64,000 nucleotides of DNA from Planobispora longispora (lineage in GTDB: Bacteria > Actinomycetota > Actinomycetes > Streptosporangiales > Streptosporangiaceae), in assembly GCF_016863135.1 (NCBI RefSeq), contig NZ_BOOH01000063.1, positions 1 to 64,000 on the forward strand. The letters run 5' to 3'. Positions 1 to 8,883 of this stretch are shown here, in pieces; position 1 is the first letter of the stretch; the number at the start of each line of letters is the position of its first letter. The translations under genes were made by a program, and so were the position numbers. The notes beneath the pieces are model-generated. The model saw nothing but the letters and a program-made list of their open reading frames with translations, had not been told where the DNA came from and searched no databases.

Positions 1-10
1 TCTTTTGAAA

Positions 11-42
11 GGGGTCGCCCCGTGTGGGGCGGCCCCTTTTTT
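11..42 (+). terminator. Rho-independent terminator of an upstream gene
   Basis: An 11-bp GC stem (11-21 with 26-36, one G:T pair) closes a GTGT loop and is followed by six T on the plus strand. It should end a plus-strand transcript entering from outside the window. It faces the 3' end of the minus-strand gene at 112. Confidence 0.8.
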
Positions 43-111
43 GTTTTCCGGCATCCCTTCCGGGACGGCCGCCCCTCCGCGACGGGCCGCGGGACCGTCA
101 GGGAATGACCG

Positions 112-1578
112 TCAGGGGGTGATGAACAGGGCGTCGCCGACGGTCCGTTCCCGGCCGTCGGAGGGACGGTTGATGACCTTGTGGCCGACGACCATCGCGG
201 TGGAGCCGCCGCCGTCGAAATTGATGGCCTGCTTGGCGCCGAGCCAGCGCATGAGCTGCGCGGCCTCGACCATCGACGCGCCGACGGAGACGCCGGGGTT
301 GCGGCCGTCGACGGTGACCAGGATCAGCCCGCCGGACCTGGTGACGCCGACCATCGTGCGCGGGTGGCGGCGGAGCATCATGTTGACCGAGGCGTGCCCG
401 TCGGCCCCCGCGGTGATCCGGACGCGGCCGTTCCTGACCAGCCCGACGCCGCCGCCCATCACGTACGTGTCCGGGGTGAGGGGTACGGCCCGCCGCGTCC
501 GCAGGTCGGCGACCCTGGTGTCGAGCTTCATGGTCCAGGTCTCCCAGGCGTGCTCGTAGAGCCACTCGGCCATGGCGCCGGTGCCGTGCAGGACGTAGTG
601 GCCGCGGGGGACGGCGCCCCCGGCGGCGCGGGCCGTGACGATCCTGCCCTGGGCGTCGACCACGATCTCGGTCCCGCCGTCCGCGGCGGTCTTGGCGCCG
701 AACTCCTCGGTGTAGAGGACCAGTTCCTCGGCGCCGGCGGCCCGGTTGACGCCCTTCACCTCGATTCTCGCCCCGTCCGAGGAGATCGCGGTGACCGTGG
801 TCTTCAGCTCGGTGATGCGCGCCTTGCGGCCGGTGATGACCAGCCCGCTGCGGCCGGGAACCCCCTCGCTGAGCAGCTTCCCGCCCACCACCGAGACGCC
901 GACCGGGTCGCCTTGGAGCGCCCTGGCGGTGTGGATGTTGAAGAATCCGCCGTTGACGCCCGCGATGGCCTTGACGCGCTTGGACATGGAGCTGGTGGTC
1001 TCACGCTTGGCGACGTTGACTCCCACGCTGGTCTTGTAGGACCCCCGGAACGTCCTCGGGTCCACCATCACCACGCGCATCTCCCACGGGCCGGTGCCCG
1101 CGTCCCCGTCGTCGCCGAGGTAGTCGGTCTTGGCCCGGATGCCGGCTTCCTTGAGCTCCTTCACCAGCTTGTCCGCCTTGGCGCGCTGCTTGAACGGCCA
1201 CAGCCCCATCCGGACCATGTACCGCTCCACGGCCGGGGCGTCCGCCGCGGCGGGCTGTACGATCCGCAGGACGCTGGGGGTGAATCCGGCGGCCTCGACC
1301 TCCGCGGCCTTCGCCTGGGCGACGGGCAGGGTGCCGTTGTCGTGCCCGTTGGGCATCAGCACCGACACCGTCCATCCCTGGGTGGACTTGCCGTGCATCA
1401 CGCTGAAGAGATCGACGCCCCGGGCCACCGTGCGCTGGCTCTTCAGCGGAGCGGCACGCTCGCCGAGCGGGAACGCCGAGCCTGGGAACGGCGGGCTCTC
1501 CACGCTCCCCGCCCACGCGGGAAGCGCGGTGGCGGTGAGCGCCATTACCGACAAACCGGCGACAAGACGTCGTGACAT
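112..1578 (-). CDS. Secreted phosphodiester glycosidase family protein
   Basis: This 488-residue protein starts with a signal peptide (basic MSRR, hydrophobic core, AWA-GS cleavage site near residue 23). Residues of about 75-150 resemble a SPOR-like sequence. The C-terminal half carries the hallmarks of the NAGPA (phosphodiester glycosidase) domain: a VNGGFF motif, a MGGGVGLVRNG segment and FDGGGSTAM close to the end. The family removes sugar phosphodiester caps or acts on exopolysaccharide; the substrate here is unknown and the site of action is outside the membrane. The ATG at 1578 is preferred to an in-frame upstream start because a GGGGAG ribosome site precedes it and the signal peptide begins there. 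It is monocistronic. Confidence 0.88.
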   Translation of the reverse strand: MSRRLVAGLSVMALTATALPAWAGSVESPPFPGSAFPLGERAAPLKSQRTVARGVDLFSVMHGKSTQGWTVSVLMPNGHDNGTLPVAQAKAAEVEAAGFTPSVLRIVQPAAADAPAVERYMVRMGLWPFKQRAKADKLVKELKEAGIRAKTDYLGDDGDAGTGPWEMRVVMVDPRTFRGSYKTSVGVNVAKRETTSSMSKRVKAIAGVNGGFFNIHTARALQGDPVGVSVVGGKLLSEGVPGRSGLVITGRKARITELKTTVTAISSDGARIEVKGVNRAAGAEELVLYTEEFGAKTAADGGTEIVVDAQGRIVTARAAGGAVPRGHYVLHGTGAMAEWLYEHAWETWTMKLDTRVADLRTRRAVPLTPDTYVMGGGVGLVRNGRVRITAGADGHASVNMMLRRHPRTMVGVTRSGGLILVTVDGRNPGVSVGASMVEAAQLMRWLGAKQAINFDGGGSTAMVVGHKVINRPSDGRERTVGDALFITP

Positions 1579-1715
1579 ATGTGTCTCCCCGTTAATGGTC
1601 AAACTTCGGTGAACCATCGTTGCGGGATCCACCTGGCAATGTGGCCGGAATGCGAGAAATAGCGGGAAATGGTATTCCCCCTGGTGCGCCCCCGGGACGC
1701 GCCCTCAGCGGGAGG

Positions 1716-3341
1716 TCAGATGCGGGGGGCGTCCCTGCGGAAGGACTCCAAGGCCAGCAGGGCGACGTGCAGGGACAGGCACGACTCCGCGTCGTCGAGG
1801 TCGGTGTCGAGGATGCGCTCCAGCCGGCGGAGCCGGTCGTAGAAGGCGGGTCTGGACAGGTGGGCCTTCTGCGCCGCGACGGCCTTGTTCCGTCCGGCGT
1901 CCAGATAGATGCGGAGGATCCGGGCCAGGTCGCCGCCGCGCTGGGCGTCGTGGGCCAGCAGCGGGCCGAGCTCGCGCTCGGCGAAGGTCTGCAGCCGGGC
2001 GTCGTCGCGCAGCAGGTGGAGCAGGCCGCGCAGGCGCAGGTCGGGCAGGCGGTAGAAGGGCCGGCCGTCGGGTTGCCGGACGGCGACGTCGGCGACCTGC
2101 TCGGCCTCCAGGAAGCTGCGCCGTACGTCGCGGATGGACTCGACCACCGAACCCGCGGCGAGCACGAACGGGATGGCGAACAGCGCGCGCAGGCGTTCGG
2201 ACAGGGAGGTCAGGGCCGGCTCGGCGAAGGTCCGCGGGGGCAGCGGGAGCAGGACGCCGACGCGGTTCTGGTCGAGGGCCCCGACCAGGGAGGGGAGGCG
2301 GGCGTCGCGGCAGGCGGCGGCGGTGGCGTCGGCCAGCTCGCCGAGCCGGGCGAGCTGCTCCTGCCCGTCCGGCGCGCCCTCGGGCGACTCCGCCAGGCGG
2401 AGCACCGCGCTGATCAGCTTGCGCCCGGTGAGCGGCACGCCGACCGCGCGGGCGCGGGCCGCGGCCTCGTCGGGGTCGGCGTAGGCGTGGGTGAGGATGC
2501 CGGTGATGATCGTGCCGTGGGCCTGGCGCTCCAGCGACTCCTGGTGCCGCTCCAGCAGCCGGCCCAGGGCCAGCGTGGTCGCCGCGCGCTCGGCGAGCAC
2601 GATGTCGCGGGGGGTGGGCTCCGCGTCGCAGAGCAGGATCAACCGGCCCCAGTCCTGACCCCGGGCGCCGACCACGGTCACCAGCCAGCCGGAGGCGGCG
2701 TCGTAGGCGGTGCGCTGCTGGAGCACGACCGCGCGGGAGCGGCTCTCCCAGCTGGCGAGCAGCGTGCCGGTGTCGCGTCCCGCGGTCTCGCAGGCGAGGA
2801 CCTGATGGGCGAGGTTCTCCAGCAGCACGGGTCGGCCGGAGAGCCGGGCGACCTGGCTGAGCACCTCGGCCGGGGACGCGCCCTCGACCGAGAGCTCGGT
2901 GAAGACCTCGTGGAGCTGCTCGGAGGCGCGCAGCTCCTCCAGCTGGCGGTCGATGATCCGGGCGTGGACCGACTCGGTGATCTGCACGAACGGGGTCTCG
3001 CGGGCCAGGGTGATCAGCGGCAGGCCGTGCTCCTCGGCGGTGTCGACCACGCACCGGGGGAGCTCCCTGACGAACTTGCGGCCCAGCTCCACGATGAGCC
3101 CGGACGCGCCGACCGAGGCCAGTTCGGCGACGTAGGCGGCGAGCTTGTCGTGGTCGTCGGGCAGCGCGATGCCGGTGGTGAGCACCAGCTCACCGCCGCG
3201 CAGCAGGTGGGCGATGTCGGTGACCTCGCCGACGTGGACCCAGCGCACACGGGTGTCCAGCCGGTCGGCGCCGGCGACGACGCGGGGATTGCCCCGGCGG
3301 ACGGTGTCCAGGGCCAGGACGTCGGCGATGGTGGGCAGCAC
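1716..3341 (-). CDS. PucR family transcriptional regulator
   Basis: The protein has 541 residues, the usual size of the family. An N-terminal PucR ligand domain is recognised by the run from TIADVL to GGELVLTTG (residues 4-57), followed by the conserved RETPF segment. At the C-terminus a PucR-type helix-turn-helix (HTH_30) contains NKAVAAQKAHLSRPAFYDRL and LERILDTDLDD. Such proteins activate purine, pyrimidine, GABA or amine catabolic genes in response to a metabolite. A GTG start is used. The nearest fitting target is the aminotransferase and semialdehyde dehydrogenase pair at 5.9-8.8 kb, with the TetR/MFS pair in between; this link is inferred. Confidence 0.9.
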   Translation of the reverse strand: MLPTIADVLALDTVRRGNPRVVAGADRLDTRVRWVHVGEVTDIAHLLRGGELVLTTGIALPDDHDKLAAYVAELASVGASGLIVELGRKFVRELPRCVVDTAEEHGLPLITLARETPFVQITESVHARIIDRQLEELRASEQLHEVFTELSVEGASPAEVLSQVARLSGRPVLLENLAHQVLACETAGRDTGTLLASWESRSRAVVLQQRTAYDAASGWLVTVVGARGQDWGRLILLCDAEPTPRDIVLAERAATTLALGRLLERHQESLERQAHGTIITGILTHAYADPDEAAARARAVGVPLTGRKLISAVLRLAESPEGAPDGQEQLARLGELADATAAACRDARLPSLVGALDQNRVGVLLPLPPRTFAEPALTSLSERLRALFAIPFVLAAGSVVESIRDVRRSFLEAEQVADVAVRQPDGRPFYRLPDLRLRGLLHLLRDDARLQTFAERELGPLLAHDAQRGGDLARILRIYLDAGRNKAVAAQKAHLSRPAFYDRLRRLERILDTDLDDAESCLSLHVALLALESFRRDAPRI

Positions 3342-3397
3342 TCACCGAGGATAACCGAGGATATCCATGCAGAGTGTAACTACGCCCACTTGTTGTC

Positions 3398-4180
3398 TTA
3401 CATCATGTTTTTGGTTGATTCGTCATGCTCTGCCGTGGACGGGGGTGCGAAACGCTGGTTGTCCTCCTTGCCCGCGGCCAGCCGCACCCGCAGCCCGTCG
3501 AGGAGGCAGGTGAGGCCGAAGTCGAAGGCGAGCGCCTGGATGACCTCGGGATCCTGCGCCTGGTGCTCGTCGTAGCGCTTGACGAGTTCCGGGTAGTCGC
3601 GGGCGGCCCGGTGCACGGTCTCTTTCATGGCGGCGTCCAGTTCCTCGCCGGTCAGCCCCGAGCGCTCGCGGGCGGCCCGCCAGGCGATCTCGGGCCCGGT
3701 CCAGCCGAGGACGAAGGCCAGCACGGTGGAGAGCGTGTAGTCCAGCAGCGGGCCCGTGAAGCCCGCCCGCTCGAAGACCTGCTGCATGCGGGAGGACAGG
3801 TTCATCGCCCGGGGGCCGAGGGACGGCCTGCTCCCGATGAGGGAGATCACCCACGGGTGCTCGGAGAGCGTCGTGCGCAGGCCGTACGCGAAGATCGAGA
3901 CCATGTCCTCCCAGGAGGTCACCGCGGGATCGGGGAGCGGGACCTCGCCGTAGACCTCGTCCATGACGAGCTCCATCAGCTCGTCCTTGTGTGCGATGTG
4001 CCAGTAGAGGCTGGTGGCGCCGGAGCCCAGCTTCGCGCCCAGGCGGCGCATGCTCAGCGCGTCCACCCCCTCGGCGTCCAGGATCTCCATGGCCGCGCGG
4101 ACGATCTGGTCGCGGCTCAGGCCGGGGCTCTTGGCGGGCCGGCTCTCGCGGGTCCACACGGAGGTGAAGGGCTCTTTCAC
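3398..4180 (-). CDS. TetR/AcrR family repressor with tetracycline-repressor-like C-terminal domain
   Basis: The protein has 260 residues. The N-terminal HTH (about residues 22-68) includes MRRLGAKLGSGATSLYWHI, the TetR-type recognition helix with the typical LYWH of the TetR_C_1 group. The C-terminal part resembles TetR class ligand domains with an acidic, Ala-rich helix bundle. It is divergent from an MFS drug exporter with 55 bp between the starts, the classic repressor/efflux arrangement. The gap and first codons of the exporter contain 21-bp periodic repeats that may be its operator. The inducer is unknown. Confidence 0.9.
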   Translation of the reverse strand: MKEPFTSVWTRESRPAKSPGLSRDQIVRAAMEILDAEGVDALSMRRLGAKLGSGATSLYWHIAHKDELMELVMDEVYGEVPLPDPAVTSWEDMVSIFAYGLRTTLSEHPWVISLIGSRPSLGPRAMNLSSRMQQVFERAGFTGPLLDYTLSTVLAFVLGWTGPEIAWRAARERSGLTGEELDAAMKETVHRAARDYPELVKRYDEHQAQDPEVIQALAFDFGLTCLLDGLRVRLAAGKEDNQRFAPPSTAEHDESTKNMM

Positions 4181-4204
4181 CGTTCAAGCATAAATCCCCT
4201 CGCA

Positions 4205-4276
4205 CACTGTTCGACTGTTGTCGTACGCTGTGTGAGTGGAATCGAACACTGTACGATCCGAATCGAACGATGTGCG
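4205..4276. promoter_or_regulatory. 21-bp periodic repeats, probable operator array between tetR and MFS gene
   Basis: Three near-copies of a 21-bp unit lie at 4205-4225, 4226-4246 and 4247-4267, with a partial fourth to 4276. Conserved parts are an initial C(A/G)CTGT and a closing TCGWA (GAATCGAA in the last two). The period is exact, about two helical turns, and the array runs over the exporter's GTG start (4236) into its first codons. This suits cooperative repressor binding. Confidence 0.6.
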
Positions 4277-5780
4277 GGACGAGCGGGACCCCCGGCGCTG
4301 GTGGATCCTCGGCGTCCTCTGCCTGAGCCTGCTGGTCCTGGTGGTGGACAACACCGTCCTGAACCTGGCCATCCCGGCCCTGATGACCGACCTGGGCGCC
4401 AGCCCTTCGGACATCCAGTGGATCCTCGACGCCTACATCCTGGTCTTCGCGGGTCTGCTGCTCACCTCGGGCAGCCTCTCCGACCGGTACGGCCGCCGCC
4501 GCTTCCTGATCATCGGCTTGGCGCTGTTCGGCGGGGCCTCGGCGCTGGCGCTGGTGGTCACCGAGCCCTGGCACCTGATCGCCGTGCGCGCGCTGATGGG
4601 CGTCGGCGGCTCCATCCTGATGCCGAGCACCCTGTCCATCCTGATCACCGTCTTCGACGAGAGTGAGCGCCGCAAGGCCATCGCGGCCTGGAGCGCCGTG
4701 GCCATGGTCGGTGTGATCGCCGGGCCCACGCTGGGCGGTTTCCTGCTGGAGCACTACTGGTGGGGATCGATCTTCCTGCTCAACGTGCCGGTGGCCGCCG
4801 TGGCGATCGTGGCGGCGGTCGCGCTGATGCCCGAGTCGCGCGGCCTGGTCCGGCGGCTCGACCCGCTCGGCGTGGTGCTGTCCATCGTGGGCATGAGCGC
4901 GCTGGTCTTCGTGGTGATCTCCACCCCGGCCAAGGGGCTGGGCTCGGCCGAAGTGCTGACCGCGGCGGCGCTGACCGTGCTCGCCCTGGGCGGGTTCGTG
5001 CTCTGGGAGCGCCGCTCCGAGCACCCGATGCTCCCGCTGGAGCTCTTCCGCGACCGCAACTTCAGCGGGGCGAGCTTCTCCATCGTGCTGCTGTCGTTCG
5101 GCACGGGCGCCCTGCTGCTGATGCTCACCCAGTACCTGCAGTTCGTGCTGGGCTACGACCCCATGAAGGCGGGGCTCGCGCTGCTGCCGTACGCGGTGGC
5201 CGCCGCCCTGTTCAACGCGGTCGGCGCGGGCCTGGGGCAGAAGGTGAGCAACCGCGCGCTCATGGCCGCCGGCCTGGGCGTCATGGCGCTCGGCTTCGGC
5301 GTGCTCGCCTTCATGACCGCCGAGAGCGGGTACGGCATGCTGATCACCGGCCTGATGGTCATGGGGATCGGCGGCGGCCTCGCGGGCCCGGCGGCCTACG
5401 CGACCCTGATGGGCGCGGTCCCGCCGGCGCACGCGGGCGTCGGCTCGGCGCTGAACGACACCGTCCAGCAGGTCGGGATGGCGCTGAGCGTCGCCGCGCT
5501 CGGCAGCGTGCTCGCCGGGGTCTACACCTCCTCGATGCCGCAGGACGCGCCCGCCGCCGCCCGCGACTCGATCGCCGGGGCGATCCGGCTCGGCGACCCG
5601 GGACTGCTGGAGACCGCCCGCGAGTCGTTCGTCTCGGCCATGTCGTTCGGCTCCTGGGTCGGCGTCATCTTCTGCCTGGCCGCGGCCGTCCTGGCCCTGA
5701 CGGTGATCCGTCCCCTGCCGAAGCCCGCGGCGGCTCCGGGCGCGGAGCCGGTCGCCGAGACCTCCGGCATTCCGGGCTGA
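4236..5780 (+). CDS. MFS multidrug exporter, DHA2 (EmrB/QacA-like) family
   Basis: The protein has 514 residues and about 14 hydrophobic segments, the length expected for proton-driven DHA2 exporters in the cytoplasmic membrane. The cytoplasmic loop motif SDRYGRRR follows the second segment, and motif C is visible as GPTLGGFLLEHYWWGSIFLLN. The N-terminus contains two similar heptads (ESNTVRS, ESNDVRD) that simply translate the operator-like DNA repeat, so the true start might lie downstream. It is divergent from a TetR repressor. The substrate cannot be read from the sequence. Confidence 0.92.
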   Translation: MESNTVRSESNDVRDERDPRRWWILGVLCLSLLVLVVDNTVLNLAIPALMTDLGASPSDIQWILDAYILVFAGLLLTSGSLSDRYGRRRFLIIGLALFGGASALALVVTEPWHLIAVRALMGVGGSILMPSTLSILITVFDESERRKAIAAWSAVAMVGVIAGPTLGGFLLEHYWWGSIFLLNVPVAAVAIVAAVALMPESRGLVRRLDPLGVVLSIVGMSALVFVVISTPAKGLGSAEVLTAAALTVLALGGFVLWERRSEHPMLPLELFRDRNFSGASFSIVLLSFGTGALLLMLTQYLQFVLGYDPMKAGLALLPYAVAAALFNAVGAGLGQKVSNRALMAAGLGVMALGFGVLAFMTAESGYGMLITGLMVMGIGGGLAGPAAYATLMGAVPPAHAGVGSALNDTVQQVGMALSVAALGSVLAGVYTSSMPQDAPAAARDSIAGAIRLGDPGLLETARESFVSAMSFGSWVGVIFCLAAAVLALTVIRPLPKPAAAPGAEPVAETSGIPG

Positions 5781-5885
5781 TCCGGCGCGGGCCGGGTGAC
5801 GGGGGACGCGCGGCCACCGCTCCACCTGACAACATGACGGGTTTAATCTTCATGTCCCGACAGGTTGGCGGTAGGAGCGGTGGCC

Positions 5886-7199
5886 GTGAACCGACATACT
5901 CAATGCATGTCGGACCTTCTTGCGCGCCACCGGGCGGTCATGCCCAACTGGGTGGCCCTTTACTACAACGAGCCCATCGAGATCGTCAGCGGCAAGGGCA
6001 ACCGGGTCGTCGACGCGTCGGGCAAGAGCTACCTGGACTTCTTCGCGGGCATCCTGACCAACATGATCGGGTATGACGTGCCCGAGGTCCGCGAGGCCGT
6101 CGAGCGGCAGATCGCCACCGGCGTCGTGCACACCTCCACCGTCTACCTCCTGCGCGGCCAGATCGAGCTGGCCGAGAAGATCGCCAAGCTCTCCGGGATC
6201 GAGAACGCGAAGGTCTTCTTCACCAACTCCGGCACCGAGGCCAACGAGACGGCCCTGCTGCTGGCGACCTACGCGCGCAAGTCCGACCAGGTGCTGGCCA
6301 TGCGGCAGAGCTACCACGGCCGCAGCTTCGGCGCGCTCGGCGTGACCAGCAACCGCTCCTGGAAGAACAACTCGCTCTCGCCGCTGAACGTGCACTTCCT
6401 GCACGGAGCCGACCGGCACCTCACCCAGTTCCGCGGCCTGTCGGACGCCGACTACGTCAAGGTCTGCGTCGAGGACCTGCGCCACGTGCTGTCCACCGCG
6501 GTCGGCGGCGACGTCGCCGCGCTGATCGCCGAGCCGATCCAGGGCGTGGGCGGGTTCACCATGGCTCCCGACGGCCTGTTCGCCGCCTACAAGGAGGTCC
6601 TCGACGAGCAGGGCATCCTGTTCATCTCGGACGAGGTGCAGACCGGCTGGGGCCGTACCGGCTCGGCCTTCTTCGGCATCCAGAACCACGGCGTCACGCC
6701 GGACATGATGACCTTCGCCAAGGGGATCGGCAACGGCTTCGCGGTCGGCGGCGTCGTGGCCCGGGGCGACCTGATGGACGGCCTGCACGCCACCGGCCTG
6801 GCGACCTTCGGCGGCAACCCGATCTCCATGGCCGCGGCCAACGCCACCCTCGACTACGTCCTCGACCACGACCTCCAGGCCAACGCCGCCCGGACCGGCG
6901 CGCTGATCATCGACGGGCTCCGCGAGGCCGCCGCGCGCCTGCCGATAGTCGGCGACGTGCGCGGCAAGGGCCTGATGTTCGCCGTCGAGCTGGTCGACCC
7001 CGCCACCGGCGCGCCCTCCCCGGCGCTCGCGGCCCGGTTCATGGAGGAGACGAAGAAGGCCGGCCTGCTGGCGGGCAAGGGCGGCCTGCACGGCAACGTG
7101 CTGCGCATGGCGCCGCCGCTCACGCTGACGACGGAGGAAGCCGCCGAGGGCCTCGGCATCATCGTCAACGCGCTCGAAGTCATCAACGCAGAGATCTAG
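5886..7199 (+). CDS. Class III pyridoxal-phosphate aminotransferase (beta-alanine / 3-aminoisobutyrate type likely)
   Basis: The protein has about 437 residues and is related to alanine-glyoxylate aminotransferase 2 and other omega-aminotransferases. Class III features are the cofactor-binding SGTEANE, the ISDEVQTGWGRTG segment holding the cofactor Asp, and the Schiff-base Lys in TFAKGIGNGF. A GTG at 5886 has AGGAG eight bases upstream; an ATG at 5907 is an alternative. The next gene, 66 bp downstream, is a CoA-acylating semialdehyde dehydrogenase, so the pair can convert beta-alanine or 3-aminoisobutyrate to acetyl- or propionyl-CoA, the end of reductive pyrimidine or valine breakdown. The substrate is inferred from context. 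Confidence 0.9.
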   Translation: MNRHTQCMSDLLARHRAVMPNWVALYYNEPIEIVSGKGNRVVDASGKSYLDFFAGILTNMIGYDVPEVREAVERQIATGVVHTSTVYLLRGQIELAEKIAKLSGIENAKVFFTNSGTEANETALLLATYARKSDQVLAMRQSYHGRSFGALGVTSNRSWKNNSLSPLNVHFLHGADRHLTQFRGLSDADYVKVCVEDLRHVLSTAVGGDVAALIAEPIQGVGGFTMAPDGLFAAYKEVLDEQGILFISDEVQTGWGRTGSAFFGIQNHGVTPDMMTFAKGIGNGFAVGGVVARGDLMDGLHATGLATFGGNPISMAAANATLDYVLDHDLQANAARTGALIIDGLREAAARLPIVGDVRGKGLMFAVELVDPATGAPSPALAARFMEETKKAGLLAGKGGLHGNVLRMAPPLTLTTEEAAEGLGIIVNALEVINAEI

Positions 7200-7265
7200 A
7201 CAGAGGTCGTCGCGCCGCGGGGAGCGACCCGGGCGCACCGGACAACCTCTTAGGAGCACAGGATC

Positions 7266-8765
7266 GTGAAGAACGTCACCCACTGGATCAACGGGACCCC
7301 CGTCGAGGGCGAGGGCCGCACCTCCGAGATCTTCAACCCGGCGACGGGGGAGGTCAGCGGGAGGGTCCACCTGGCCTCGGCCGCGGAGGTGGACGCGGCG
7401 GTGGCCGCCGCCGCGGCCGCCTGGCCCGCCTGGCGGGACGCCTCGCTGGTCAAGCGGGCGCAGGTGCTGTTCCGCTTCCGCGAGCTGATGTACGCCCACC
7501 GCGACGAGCTCGCCGCGCTGATCAGCTCCGAGCACGGCAAGGTCCACTCCGACGCGCTCGGCGAGGTCGCCCGCGGGCTGGAGGTCGTGGAGTTCGCCTG
7601 CGGCATCCCGCACCTGCTCAAGGGCGGCTTCTCCGAGGGCGTCTCCACCCGGGTCGACTCCTACTCGATCCGCCAGCCGCTCGGCGTGGTGGCCGGGATC
7701 ACCCCGTTCAACTTCCCGGCCATGGTGCCGATGTGGATGTTCCCCATCGCCGTCGCCTGCGGCAACGCGTTCGTGCTCAAGCCGTCCGAGCGGGACCCGT
7801 CGGCGTCGCTGCTGATGGCCCGGCTCTGGAAGGAGGCGGGGCTGCCCGACGGGATCTTCACCGTCGTCCAGGGCGACAAGGAGGCCGTGGACCGGCTGCT
7901 GGAGCACCCGGACGTCAAGGCGGTCTCCTTCGTCGGCTCGACCCCCATCGCCAAGTACGTCTACGAGACCGGCACCTCCCACGGCAAGCGGGTCCAGGCG
8001 CTCGGCGGGGCCAAGAACCACATGCTGGTCCTGCCCGACGCCGACCTCGACCTCGTCGCGGACTCCGCCGTCTCGGCGGGCTTCGGCTCGGCGGGGGAGC
8101 GCTGCATGGCGATCTCCGTCGTGCTGGCGGTGGACCCGGTCGGCGACGAGCTCGTCAGGAAGATCGTCGAGCGGGTGGAGCGGCTGGTCGTCGGCCCCGG
8201 CGACGACCCGAAGTCCGAGATGGGCCCGCTGGTCACCCAGGTCCACCGGGACAAGGTCGCCTCCTACCTCGACCTCGACGAGGGCTTCGAGATCGTGGTG
8301 GACGGCCGCAAGACCCAGGTCCTGGGCGGCGCCGCGGCGGAGGAGACCCCCGGATTCTGGCTCGGCCCCACCGTGCTCGACCACGTCCGGCCGGGCTCCC
8401 GGGTGCACACCGAGGAGATCTTCGGCCCGGTCCTGTCGATCGTGCGGGTCTCCTCCTACGAGGAGGGCCTGGAGCTGATCAACGGCGGCGAGTACGGCAA
8501 CGGCACGGCCGTCTTCACCAACGACGGCGGCGCCGCCCGGCGCTTCCAGAACGAGGTGGAGGTCGGCATGGTCGGCATCAACGTGCCGATCCCGGTGCCG
8601 ATGGCGTTCTACAGCTTCGGCGGCTGGAAGGCCTCCCTCTTCGGGGACACCCACGTCCACGGGACCGAGGGCGTGCACTTCTACACCCGCGGCAAGGTCG
8701 TCACCTCGCGCTGGCTCGACCCGAGCCACGGCGGCGTCAACCTGGGGTTCCCCACGAACAGGTGA
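7266..8765 (+). CDS. mmsA: CoA-acylating methylmalonate-semialdehyde dehydrogenase
   Basis: The protein has 499 residues, the normal MmsA length. It oxidises methylmalonate or malonate semialdehyde with NAD and CoA, releasing CO2 and propionyl- or acetyl-CoA. Family signatures are GITPFNFPAMVPMWMFPIA near residue 140, GGAKNHMLVLPDADLDL near residue 250, and the catalytic Cys in SAGERCMAIS. The GTG start follows a good AGGAG. It is probably cotranscribed with the aminotransferase 66 bp upstream, whose product would be its substrate. Family assignment is firm; physiological substrate follows from the pairing. Confidence 0.93.
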   Translation: MKNVTHWINGTPVEGEGRTSEIFNPATGEVSGRVHLASAAEVDAAVAAAAAAWPAWRDASLVKRAQVLFRFRELMYAHRDELAALISSEHGKVHSDALGEVARGLEVVEFACGIPHLLKGGFSEGVSTRVDSYSIRQPLGVVAGITPFNFPAMVPMWMFPIAVACGNAFVLKPSERDPSASLLMARLWKEAGLPDGIFTVVQGDKEAVDRLLEHPDVKAVSFVGSTPIAKYVYETGTSHGKRVQALGGAKNHMLVLPDADLDLVADSAVSAGFGSAGERCMAISVVLAVDPVGDELVRKIVERVERLVVGPGDDPKSEMGPLVTQVHRDKVASYLDLDEGFEIVVDGRKTQVLGGAAAEETPGFWLGPTVLDHVRPGSRVHTEEIFGPVLSIVRVSSYEEGLELINGGEYGNGTAVFTNDGGAARRFQNEVEVGMVGINVPIPVPMAFYSFGGWKASLFGDTHVHGTEGVHFYTRGKVVTSRWLDPSHGGVNLGFPTNR

Positions 8766-8883
8766 CCCGGGCGCGGCCCCGCCCGTCCGGGTCGAGCCCG
8801 GGTATGCCGCAGGTCATCCGGAGGTATCCTCCGGGCCGGTAGGCTCCCAGGAGAACCGGACGGCGGGGTCGTGAGGGGGTTTC

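Noticed and set aside
5850-8729. A minus-strand open frame of 959 codons opposite the aminotransferase and dehydrogenase
   Set aside because: Low-complexity translation; the opposite strand has conserved enzyme motifs throughout.
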